Source: Whitmania pigra (taxonomy: Eukaryota; Annelida; Clitellata; Hirudinida; Haemopidae). Taken from it: DNA of 64,000 nt. Under the pieces are notes generated by a model. It ran no database searches, had not been told where the DNA came from, and worked only from the letters and a program-made list of their open reading frames with translations. Below are positions 24,101 to 35,300 of this stretch, piece after piece (within the stretch, counting starts at the first letter, position 1; every line of letters starts with the position of its first letter). The position numbers and the translations under genes were made by a program. Location: contig JAJTWR010000465.1 in assembly GCA_021613335.1 (NCBI GenBank), positions 441,106-505,105 of the forward strand, read 5' to 3'.

Positions 24101-25786
24101 GGCAGTTCAAGAAGGTCCGTAAAAGTTACATCTTCATTAGTTAATTAAAGTAGAATTTGCATAGTTTTAAAATAAATTTCACTATTTTTATCATTTTTGT
24201 GTAAAAAAAATTAAATGCTAACACTTTTGCCTACTCAAAGGTGGCTTGAAGCATTGGCACAAATCAGTTCCCGGAGAAGATTCTCATTCTTCCTACTTAA
24301 AACCTCAGAGTAATGACATTGAAATGACCTCATACGTGCTACAAATTTATGCTTCACAATTGAGTCTCAACGATGCTATTCCTATTGCAAAATGGCTCAT
24401 TTCCAAAAGAAATCCGGAAGGAGGATTTACTTCCACTCAGGTTATTACCATAAATTATCCTTACATTGATAATTATAAATAAAAATGCAATTATGTGAAG
24501 GATACCGTGCTCGGCTTAGAAGCTTTGGCAATGTTCGGGCACATGGTTTCACCATCGGCAAATGCTGATGGCCTCAATGTGCAAGTGACTCAAAACGCCA
24601 ATGAAAATGTGCATACATTTGCCAAGGTCAACAAAGAAACGGCCCTTCTGCTTCAATCTCACCAAGTTAGTCATTTGCGTGGCATCATGAGAAGAAATGC
24701 TTAATTTTGATGAATGTTTCACCATTAATTATTTTGGAATTTAATTTAATTTATTATTAATTAATGTATTATGGATTGTTAATTACATCATGAAAGTCAT
24801 GATGTCTTTAATTGTTTCACCAGCTTCCTTCGGACGCAAGCAGCGTATCCTTTTCGGCAACTGGAGAAGGAATGGCCTTGGTTCAAGTGAGAAATGCTTT
24901 CTATCATGTTCTAGTTATCTCACCGTATTCTTTTTGCAGTATTTGCTGACCAATCATGAATTCAATTTGATGCTTTGTTTCAGTTAAATGTTAGGTGCAA
25001 CGTGAAATCTGGGACTGAAAATACCTTCCTCCACCAAGATCTTCAAACAAATTCAAATGACACCAGAATAAATCTTCGCATTTGTGCACGGTAGCAACTG
25101 TTATTATCTTCAAACATATTGAGTATTTTGTATTTAATAGATTATATAAATTGTAGTTGGAATGGACCTGAAGAAACAGGAATGGTACTAACAGAAGTTA
25201 ATTTGTTGACCGGTTACACTCTCGCAGAAGATTATTCTGATGTTTTAAAAGAGCAAATTGGAAGCATTTTCAAAAAAGCAGAATTTAGCAACAATCGCCT
25301 TTCCATTTATCTCGATGAAGTTAGATTTTGTGAATATCGGATCAATCTCTAAAAATACTTGCAAATTGTAATTGCTGAAAATCAGTAGATATTTAAGAAT
25401 CATTAAAGAGAATGCTGCTTCAATTTCAAATTTATATCATTCTTTATTTATTTATTTTTTTCACAGCTGACTGAAACTTGTTTCAACGTGAATTTAAAAT
25501 CAATATTTTACGTCAAAAACGTAAAACCAGCGCTCGTTAAAACCTACAGATATTATGCAACAGGTTTGATTTTCTTATTCTTATTATTTTATAGGCATGC
25601 TATTCAACAGTCATTTAAAGTTTTTATTGAGTACTACGATTCAAACAAAGAAATTCGTAATAAATTAAAGGAGCATCAGCAAGTGGTTACTACTCACCAA
25701 CATCAACATCTACAAAAGTTGACGTTTGTGATTCCTTATTTAATCAACTAGATGATAATGGAAATCAAGTGGGGCCCTTCAAATGA
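14954..25786 (+). CDS. A2M: Alpha-2-macroglobulin-like thioester protein, copy 2 (complete, 36 exons)
   Basis: 1460 residues; human A2M has 1474 residues and also 36 exons. Exons: 14954-15012, 15399-15565, 16304-16329, 16385-16538, 16689-16759, 16826-16877, 16943-17016, 17097-17136, 17197-17299, 17460-17562, 18289-18528, 18626-18850, 18911-19033, 19369-19431, 19489-19695, 20174-20323, 20438-20557, 20845-20914, 21169-21316, 21636-21753, 21979-22092, 22237-22338, 22428-22556, 22755-22899, 23020-23196, 23331-23412, 23525-23687, 23809-23880, 23940-24114, 24241-24440, 24501-24665, 24824-24886, 24984-25090, 25157-25319, 25467-25563, 25671-25786; all phases agree. Features: signal peptide; [15 protein letters not shown] (MG1/MG2 signature); Ser-rich bait exon ending FPETWIWSD; thioester GCGEQ at 23076-23090 (Cys955); His1071 in KVLHTAM at the position of the C3 catalytic His; receptor-binding domain at the C-terminus. 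A protease cutting the bait would collapse the cage and activate the thioester. The His suggests ester-forming TEP-like chemistry. Confidence 0.93.
17755..17830. repeat. Dispersed repeat fragment in A2M intron 10
   Basis: Shares TTTCAACCAAAAAGA and GACCACTAACACAA with 62946-63000, next to a LINE relic there. It is probably the 3' flank of the same repeat family. Intron 10 (17563-18288) otherwise shows nothing. Confidence 0.4.
22790..23206 (+). repeat. Near-identical tract shared with copy 1 (thioester region)
   Basis: Counterpart of 6046-6466, covering most of exon 24, the 120-base intron and exon 25. Confidence 0.85.
24241..25319 (+). repeat. Near-identical tract shared with copy 1 (exons 30-34)
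   Basis: Counterpart of 7846-8920, introns included. Confidence 0.85.
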
Positions 25787-26630
25787 AAGCCTAAACTATG
25801 TGTTGATGAGTTGTGTTCAATTAGCCACATTAACATGGACTTTAACAGCGCTTTCCACTAATTTGAATTTTTATTGAAATAAATTGACATCGAACGCATG
25901 TCCAACGAATTGAAGGTCTATAATAGCTTTTTGAGTTATCGATAAATTTTTTGATTGTCATCTTAAATCAGATTTATTCTCCCAATGGCACGTATGTTCA
26001 TCTTTTTTTCCTGGAATTCCGCAGAGCACGTTTCTATAGAAAGGCAACAAAAAAATGATTCTAGATACCAGAGCTGTCACTAAAGTCAAAACTAATCACT
26101 CTTTAAACTGTAAGGAATTTAATAAGTGACCTCAGTAAAAAGCCTCCATAATGTAGTCTACCAACTCAATTGTCCAAATTTTCTTCACAAAATATTAAAC
26201 CCCTTCGAATAAGGAGCACCAAAGCATCTACATCGAAAAATCCCAATTCTCTATCTTTCTATCCCTAAGCCAATCAATATTCTCTTTAATTTTTTTCAGT
26301 AAAAGCGGCACATTTTCGTGCCTGAGCACCTGAATTATTTTCACTAATGTCATCCAATACAATAACGATATTAATATTATTTTAAACTCAGAGTTATGCT
26401 TATTCAATGTACCCGTTTATTAAAAGTCTACAATATTAACGTAAGATGAGATAGACTTTCAGTGACTAACATAAACACTATGCTATAAACACTATTTACA
26501 GTTTAACATCTTATTTATAGTAGTTTAAGAAGACTAATGTCTGTGTGATAAACAAATCCTACGTTTTCAATCGTTATCCATATTTCAATAGCCTTAAATA
26601 GTTCCACCTAATCTGAATATTTTGTTTCCT
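25787..26630. other. Intergenic, nothing recognised
   Basis: The 3' flank of A2M copy 2. An AATAAA at about 25877 could end its transcript. No other feature supported. Confidence 0.4.
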
Positions 26631-26631
26631 C

Positions 26632-26765
26632 ATGTGCTCTTGTGCTTAAGTAATTGATAGTAGCCATTGCCGTTATCGTTTCCTTCGTAGCCCACATCCA
26701 TGTCCTCCCGCGGAACTGCTTTTGGTGGCGTCAAAGAAATGTTCAGTTTTTAAATTATTCTTTCC
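26632..26765 (-). other. Coding-like stretch downstream of REC8, unassigned
   Basis: On the minus strand an AG acceptor-like site near 26768 is followed by a frame reading ISLTPPKAVPREDMDVGYEG and then NDNGNGYYQLLKHKST and a stop. The composition looks like a terminal exon, but a second frame is also open here and I recognise no family. It may be part of the REC8 3' UTR or the last exon of an unseen gene. Confidence 0.25.
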
Positions 26766-27044
26766 TGTTAAAAGTTCAGAAGTTCAGAATCGATAAATCA
26801 TAACAATGCCTCATTATAATTGTTTATGAGACCTTCCAAATTGATCGTAAAAGCTTCAAAACAACCACATAACAACAATCAGGAAAAGTCCTTGTTAAAA
26901 AGTTATAGAAAAGCAATTGAAAACAAACATTTAAAAACGAAAACCTAACAAAAACATCTAAAAAATATATTAAAAAGCAAAAAAAACTAGATAAAAATCA
27001 TTTCAAAGCAGTAGAAAATAGAAAATGATTCATCGACAGCAGGA

Positions 27045-30000
27045 TCAATTGTAGATCTCGATGTCACCAAATGGTTGCTCTTGACGACAGCTCCACTTGC
27101 CATCCTTGATTCCTCCTTCATTTCATCGTGAAACATAATGCTTATTATTAAGCACTAAAATAAAACTTATAATCAAAATTATAAGCAAAAAAAATTTGTA
27201 CAAATATTATCCAACTAATTGCCATAAATCCAAAATTGTTAATTTGAATGACATAAACCTAAAAGTTCTGTAAAGCACTTTGCTGCATCTTTCCTGCTCA
27301 CTGATGTTGGACAAATGTCTTTAAAGGTGAGCTTCTTCTTGACGTGTTGGTATTCTTCCATCAACCTTCACAAATTGCAAACATAGTTCAACATCAAACA
27401 CTAAGCCCTAGGATTATTTAGTGGGCAACTTATACTGTATTAACAGAAGTAATAATAACAGCTAAATTTTAATTAATTGGTGCAGAGGAAATAAGAAATA
27501 AAGATTATGGACCATCTTAAGGTGCAAATAATTGAAAAACTAATTCCTAAAGAACTCATTTTTACCTCTGCACAACCTTCTCAAAGGTAGGCATGACAGG
27601 TTGGTCCTCATGTGACATAACAGAGTCCCTCAACTGCTCCTCTATGAAACTCTCTCTTAAACTGTCATTGAACACTGGCTGAGGAACAGGTGGAAATCTG
27701 CAAGGAGTTGTTAAGCTCAGTTGTAGACTTCTCGAGTAAGACTCAGGTGTATGATATAACTCATGTCATATTTACATGAATTGCATTGTTTACTGCAAAG
27801 AAGAAATTCTCTAGAGTTAATAAAATAATGGCTCAAACTTATCAAAAACCCAATATTACAATATTACAATTACACACTAACAAGTGTATAAATGATTTTT
27901 TAATATTTGCACATCTCTATCCATCCATGCCACATGTCATGTTCTGCGTTGGACATGAGGTGATACAACACACCTGGAGCAAAATAGACCAACATCAAGA
28001 GTAAAAACTTCTCACTCTTGAATTCTGCTTATAGATCTTGAGCCGATGGTGCTTATGTTTGATCTGCTGAGCAGGTGAACAGAATCTTTGAACGAGGAAG
28101 CATCCCTTAGAACTTGCATCGAGGACTCTGGTTTGCTCAATTCCGCAGCTCCAGTCCTATCGAGAGGTGTGCTCATGTGCTGAGTGGGAATTCAAAGGAT
28201 ATACCTAATCAAGCTGAATCAACTCGTTAACTTATGGCAAAACAAATAGGATCCGCAATGGCTTTTGTAACTGTGATTAAGACAACAATTAGTAGCATTA
28301 AAGCTGAGAGATAAAATGTTAACTTTTGGTAGATCAAGTCTCCTCCTGACAGGTAGATTACTTTTTTCTGTTTGAACATCGATTGGTAGAATAGGCTCAG
28401 GTGTTGTATCTGAATAAGTAATCTTGGTTAGCAGGATTGGAGTGCTCAACTTTTTAGCATTTATTTATAAATTAAAGATAATGTCCTTCTGATAGAATTA
28501 ATTTGTTAACTAATCAATTCTTAATATAAATGTTTTCTTGTTTCTTTGAAAAGCCAAGATAACACGAACCAAAATGTCTCTGGCTTCTTAATTGAGTTAT
28601 TAACTGTTATTGTTAACATTATCATGATCACAGTGACTGTGTATCATAGTCGTCGTCGTCGTCATCATCACCACCAACACTATCATCATCATCCTTACAA
28701 TCTTATTAATCCATTGGCATAATAAAAAGTTTAAAAATTAATTACATTTCAGTAGTTAATGTTAAAAATGAAATTCCCTGCCCCAATTAAAAATAATCAC
28801 AAATTATGGCCAACGTGTGATAAACAAACCCTGAACAAGTCTCGGGTGAATGGACATGTTCCTTTTCATCATCTTCTTCAGAGGAACCTCAATCATACCT
28901 TTAAAAAAGTCTTCAATTGAAATCATTAAAATAAAGTGCATACAACATGTCATGGTGAATTGATGGTTGATCGTAATAACTTAAAAAATAAAATGTTAAA
29001 AGACATTACTTGATCTCATTGGTTCACTCATCAACCAAGCAGCACTTTTAAAGTGGTTGTCAATTCTTTCCTGAAGTGAGGAATCATTCAATAGTAATTA
29101 TTTCGAGATCCATAAAAATCCAGTCAAGGATACTAACGATGAATGGACAAACAATTGAGGAAGTATCCCTAATGTTTTTGCGAATGTCATCCTTGGTGAA
29201 TTGTAATACCGAATCAATAAGCAAGGCCCTGGGTCTTTTCCTTCTTTTTAGAATTGGAACATCCACCAGAGGGGAGAGACAAATGTCCAGCAAAGGAACC
29301 TAATGGAAGTTTATTTACATTAATTCGTTCAAAAAAAACAATGAAAGAATGAGCACTGATAACCTCAACAATGCGTTCAGATTGACTTTGTCTTCTAGGG
29401 GGTACTTTGGGTCTCAGCAAGGGGATATATTCTGGTTCTGAAGCATCAGCTTTTCTCGCAGTAGCAGGTTCTTCAATGTTGCTAAGATTGTTTAAAGACA
29501 AATTTGATTCATGACAAGCCATTGCAGTCATATTGTATAACGGCACTGACATCCAATTCAACATAAATTTTAGGCTAAATAAACCATTAAAATCTTGATT
29601 CAAAGTTAGAATATAATTAATTAACTAGTTTCGATAAAAATTTCTAATTGAATAATACAATTGTTGCAACAAGCACGAATTTAAGATCAGATAAAATTTT
29701 AAAAAAATAGGTGCACCTTAAATAATCTTTAGATATCTCTTTTTCAAGAAGCAAATCACTTTTAAACATCTCCTCTTCATCAAACAGTTCGACCTGAGAA
29801 TTGGATTAATGCAAGCTGTATTATTGTTACTAAAACACTTAATAATGTTGAAAAAGTCTGGCAAACCTGCACATGGGGCATATTAGGGGGATCTTCTAAC
29901 AAGGTGATCTCCTCACGTGGCACAGTATGGGCCAGAGAATCTTTTAAAAATAAATCATCATCTGTTGCTTACCACTTTACATTACAACACAATTAATTTA

Positions 30001-31553
30001 ATAAAAATAACCACACATCTACGTTCTTACCATCCAAAACAGGCATTTCGGTGGGAAGCAAAAACTCCTAAAGGGCAACAATTGATGATTTAGAGCATCT
30101 TAAAGGCTCAAAAAAATAACTAAGATGACCATGGTTTAACAAATTTAAATGATATTAAAGGTATCATTTGATATGCAGATTATTATGAAATCTTAAAGCT
30201 AATGCTACCTATAAACTCCAAAACATTCCTCACTTCTACTGCTGGCAATTCAGAAATGGAGGGAAGATTAAGAGAGGAGTTTATATCAAATCCCATAATG
30301 TCCATCATGGGCAGTTCAATTGTATATTTTGGAGACTCTGTTTGAGATTTCCTCTTTTTCCCTCTCCTTATTTAAATAAGGAAATAATGTTAAAAAACAA
30401 GTGTTAATAAAGTATTAAATAGTTTAAAATAAATTCAAATTTAGTAACAAGCCTGACAGTCTAATTTTAATGTTTTAATGTGCAATAATTAATTGCAATC
30501 TAAAAGTAATAACTTATTGCACAAGATATCTTTTTCTAGAAGCAAATCACTTTTAAACATCTCCTCTTCATCAAACGTTATGTTGATAACTATTCATAAC
30601 TTTTACTTTGCACAAAATGATTACATAAAAACCTTGGTGTAACATCTTGAATATTAAGCACTACAGATGGTTGATATCGAATTCGCATAAAAAGCTCCAT
30701 AGTATCTCCTTGGTTGAAAATGTTAAATATTTTTATTCGTACAATTTTTTTGAAAATCTTTTAGGTTATAAAACCTAATAAATATTTGATCTGTCGACTG
30801 TAAACTTTGATTGCTCCATACAACAACTGAGAAGAAAGGTATAGAGACAAGCGAGGTCTGTTCCTCTCATGCAATATGTAATCCTTCAAATCTGAGCTGA
30901 AAGGCACAGTATAAAGTTGAATATTTGGAAATGAAGTAGCTTGCATTCAATTAATGTAACCATGTTTTATCCAGATGAACCAGCATAAAGTCTCGTTTCT
31001 TCAGACTATTTTCTTTGGTTGCTGCTAGCCTGTGAAAGTAACATTTACGTCAATTAATTGCCTAAAGGTAGTCGAAATTTAACCTAATTGTTGATTAGGA
31101 ACTTAAGCTATGATGTAACGACTAAGGCTATAGATGCAATGATAACCTGCCACTCGAAACAAATATGATATGACATTAAAGATATATAATAATCTTAGAT
31201 GAAACAATGCCACCCCAGCAGTAATAATACGACAATCTATCAGCAAAAATATTTAGGTTAAGATCATCAACATTATTCCAGAGCCACTAACTTCAAATTT
31301 CTTATGCTTATCTCACTAAATGCTAATTTGTTTACCTGTTGCCAAGTATAATGTTAAATTAATAGAGTTTTATCAGTAGCTCCAAGTCTAGCGTGCAAAT
31401 CTTGTGCTAACAATCATGTAGTAAAGTATAAATCATATGATGTTTCAAATTACGATACAAATTAAGAATTAAAAAGTTTGATGGGATCGAAAATTCTTAC
31501 CATATTACACTAAATTTGCCGTTTTTTCTTAACAGATCTATGCAATAAAACAT
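27045..31553 (-). CDS. REC8: REC8-type meiotic cohesin kleisin subunit
   Basis: Kleisin that closes the cohesin ring around sister chromatids in meiosis. Exons (minus): 31553-31501, 31029-30961, 30896-30775, 30708-30633, about 30365-30234, 30067-30031, 29940-29867, 29793-29717, 29574-29364, 29299-29153, 29070-29010, 28898-about 28835, about 28453-28340, 28179-28016, 27697-27566, 27365-27259, 27115-27045. The N-terminus starts MFYCIDLLRKNGKFSVIW and continues LAATKENSLKKRDF, then RPRLSLYLSSQLLYGAIKVY: the SMC3-binding kleisin head, closer to REC8 (PRxSLYLSxQL) than to RAD21. The middle is acidic and carries KRRKRPRALLIDSVLQF, the RAD21/REC8 'LIDxV' segment. The last exon ends RQEQPFGDIEIYN, the winged helix that binds SMC1. 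The boundaries of exons 12-13 are uncertain. RAD21L is the main alternative. Confidence 0.85.
30524..30585 (-). pseudogene. Partial duplicate of REC8 exon 8 inside intron 4
   Basis: The minus-strand sequence encodes FDEEEMFKSDLLLEK, identical to exon 8 (29793-29717) over about 50 bases with one or two substitutions, and then diverges. Both copies keep an open frame. No strong acceptor directly precedes it, so it is probably unused, but inclusion as an extra acidic exon cannot be excluded. Confidence 0.75.
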
Positions 31554-32399
31554 ATCTACTATCGAAAAAACACGTCAAAACAATTCAAACCCAAGCACGA
31601 AAAGTCGTCTGCCAACTTCGCGCTTTCAAGGGAAACCAATGACATTATTGTTTATGAACAATTTATAATTATTCACTGCTTAAATCAAGTTTTTTTAATT
31701 TTTAAATTAAATTATCAGTTTTGAAACAAACAAGCATTTATCTAAAAATACAAACTCAATAACTGAATATTATAATTGACTTTTTACACTAACAGTTCGA
31801 GTACCCATGTTAGACGCAAGATATCTTTCGGCGAAACATTGGATAAACAGTTCCAATCCCACAATTTTGTAGAGCATTGTCTTTTGATTTTTCCAAATCA
31901 GATTATTTTGGCACAACGCCGCGAATCGAAATGTTATTCGTTTGACTTCATACGATATGGGAGTTGGCTCCTTAAAATTTCATGGTCTCCCTCACGCCCA
32001 GTACAGAGTAAATTAACAAGTACAGGTTTGACTCTTTTGGTCCTAATCTTGAAACTAGGCTTGCCTGCAGCTTAAATTCACTCAATCCACTGCTCCCATT
32101 TTGCCATTGAGAGGAACTGACCCAACCCAACGTCAAAAATGGATGTAGTATCTGGATCAACCAACAATGCATCAACAGCTTGAACAAATTAACCAGCTGC
32201 AGATAATATTTGAAACAGTTAACACAAAGAATGTTTCAGAAATGTGATATAATTATACCAAAAACTTAATATTTCTGATAACTCATCAATAACTGATGTT
32301 GCAATTTTTTTCCAAAGTCTGGCTGTACGAGCCTTACACAAATCAAACAAATAAAGCATTTATTATTAATTAAAATGGTTTTATTTACATGCACAGACA
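31554..32399. other. REC8-TFIP11 spacer with unassigned open stretches
   Basis: Contains two minus-strand open stretches (about 32187-31972 and 31965-31780) that resemble coding sequence in length, but I recognise no domain and find no consistent splice chain. It should also hold the REC8 promoter and the 3' end of TFIP11. Confidence 0.35.
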
Positions 32400-35300
32400 T
32401 CAGAGACCAGCCTTACTGAAAACCAGTTCAAATGATGGAGTAGGATGCCACCTCAAATTCTCAAAATAGTAAACAAAATTTCCTTCAAAGTATATTAGCA
32501 GCTGGCCAAGTTTGTAAATTTGTTGTTCATTCTGGCTGTTGTTCATCATGGGAAGAAGCGCTATTCCATTTTCATAGCAAATATGTTCAAGTCTTTCTTT
32601 TGTTGTCATGTGGTGAGTAGGTCTGTTGGGAAATGAAGAGACCTCTGCCTGACCATAGTATTGCGAACTCACCCTAGGTGGCTGTGGAATTCTTGTTCCG
32701 TGGTTCATGATCATAACAGCTTCACTGAGACATCCTGATAAAGTTTAAACTATGTCAATAAAAGAATAGGTGATAAAAGTAATTCATGACAACTTAAAAA
32801 TAATTCAATTTTTACTAATTAAGTAGAAGCAATGTAAAATGGCTAAATGACATTCCATGACCAAACTAGGATGTCAAAAATGACTATGACAAAAAACAAG
32901 TGGAAACAAATTATAAAAAGAAATCAATAAAATAAAATAAAACCAGTGTCCCACCATTACCATTAACAACATCAATACTTTGATTTGCCCACCTTTTATA
33001 GAAGGATCATTCTTTAACTTCTCAGGGAAAAGTGCCAGCCAAGAGGTGAACCAATGATTCATTTCTACCATGCTGTAGTTACCAGAGGAGGCCCATGAAG
33101 AAACAGTCCTTAGGAAAGTTGGAAAGAAATTCTCTTTCACAGCTTCAACCATGTGCTGGTGAGGTATGATGTCTATCCAATCCATAACCCATTTCCATGG
33201 TTCTAATTTTCAAAAATCATTCATATAGATTATAAGATATGAGACGTCATGTTCACATGTGAATTTAAATGCTGATTTAACTGTAAATGTCATAAAATAA
33301 CTAAAGTTGCTTACCACATGTCTGATCCTGGAGATTAAAGGAAATACTTTGTAGACAGGTGATCAACTTGGGGAGTATGTGCTTGACCACAAAGACATCC
33401 ATATGACCCTGGTCAAAGAGGCCTACCCAAGAGCTGATGATGACTCTGGCAGAGGCATCGTCTGGCTTCCAGCAGACCAGGGTCTTGCCAAGCTTCTGGC
33501 GGATCATAGAATATAGGGTCGACATCCTCTCCCCCATGATAAAAACCCAAGGTTGGATCCATGTCTGTATGGGTATGTGATCTTTATTAGGCTCCCACTT
33601 GTCCAAAGCAATCTGAAGTTTCATGTAAATGCACTGATCAAGGACATTAGTCAACATCCATTGGGGCATGACGGGATGCCAGTACTCGAGGAGATCCAAC
33701 ACGGGATGTGGTTGCTTCACGTTCCACTGGCTTCACATGCAATATAAACATATCAATAATTATTCCAATAATGCTACTAGATGGACCAAAAAGTGGCCAA
33801 AAAAATCATTAACCTTATGGCAGATCTAATCTTTGGCATTATGACCTCCCACAATAAGTTGTCAAAGGGTTCCATAAGTTGAGGCACACCATTCATGCTA
33901 CCAAAGTTTTGTTGGTATGACTGAGAAGATCCTGCCAGTACCTCTTTTATAAAGACCATAACTTCAGTACCTTGTTTTGGGTTTCGGAGGGGATCCCAGT
34001 CCCTGAACTCTTGCTTGACTGAGGGCGTGATTATATTTAAAAGCTCTAGAGAAAGATCATAGAGCAGATACTCATGTTCATAATTTGACTTGAGTTTCTT
34101 GAGTTGGTTTGAACAGCTTTCCATGGCCTCCACCAATGCGACATTAGTGCACACGATTCTGCACCTGCAAATTTCAGATGTAATCAGAACTTCTTTTGAA
34201 CTTAATAATACAAACAAATAAAAATTGAGGAAATGCATCATTTTAAGAAACTAAAAAAGAACTCACTCATCAAGAATGTTAACTACTTCTTCCAATCTTG
34301 AAATTTGAATTTTCTCTTCCTCACAGGCATCATTTGCCTTCCTCAACTCATACTCCAGATTAACCAGCGTGTCTTCCTCACTTGATAGTCTGCAAATTAC
34401 AAGTTCATGGCGATGCTTGATGTAGTGCACATTAATGTCATCAAAAGCATCAATGTCACAAAACTTGATTAAGTTAGCAATTAGTTACTAATCTAATTTC
34501 AATAATCTGCATCACAATATTGCAAATAAGTTTAATTTGAATTTGTTTTTCCTACTGACTTCCGATGATTTTTGATGAGGCGATCTTCAGTCATTTCAAT
34601 GATAAGTTCGAGATTGTTGAGAAGTTCAGGGAGATTAAACAACTTTGGCTGTGACGGCAATGCTGATGCTTCTTCATCCAATGGCCTGTTGTGCCTCTTG
34701 CTGATAGCTTGATATCCTGAAGAAGATAGCATAAGATATCAGCTTGCTTCTTTCAAATTCATACTCCTACATCCTTTGGCTAAGCTATGCTTTCCGTGAT
34801 GTATTGACATATCAAACGAGAAGCAAGTTGATGGAAAAGTGATAATAATTAATGAAATAAATGACATGCCTTAAAGGTAGGAAAGTGATTATTAGAGAAG
34901 CAACATTGTGACAGCACAATAAAATTAAGGTTTTGTGAGGTACCTGTTAGAACACGCTGTTCTTTTCCAGTCATGTCAATAACTTTCACCTTGGCAAGGT
35001 TAGAATCTAACTCAGAAAAAGAATGTTTGCTGGATTGTGCCCTTGATGCTTTCAATTTTATAAGCTCCTCTGCTGTTACATATTTCTTCCCTGATATTTT
35101 GTCTTTCTATAAATAAATTTATCTTTGAAATATTTGAAATGAATGCAATTGTTTAAAAATAAGATATTATTTAGATTAATAATCAATAATTATATTGTAA
35201 TACATTGATGCAACATAGTGTGACTTGTTTGAACTACATTTATGGTTAAAGGCAAAATGTTTTAAATTCCAACATATCAACTTCCAACTCCAAAGTTCCA

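Noticed and set aside
28640..28700. GTC/ATC trinucleotide run in a REC8 intron
   Set aside because: Simple repeat; no regulatory meaning can be supported.
31776..32075. 99-codon + strand frame between REC8 and TFIP11
   Set aside because: No start context, domain or splice support; the opposite strand is equally open.
33553..33747. + strand frame opposite TFIP11 exon 9
   Set aside because: Antisense shadow of a strongly conserved GCFC exon.
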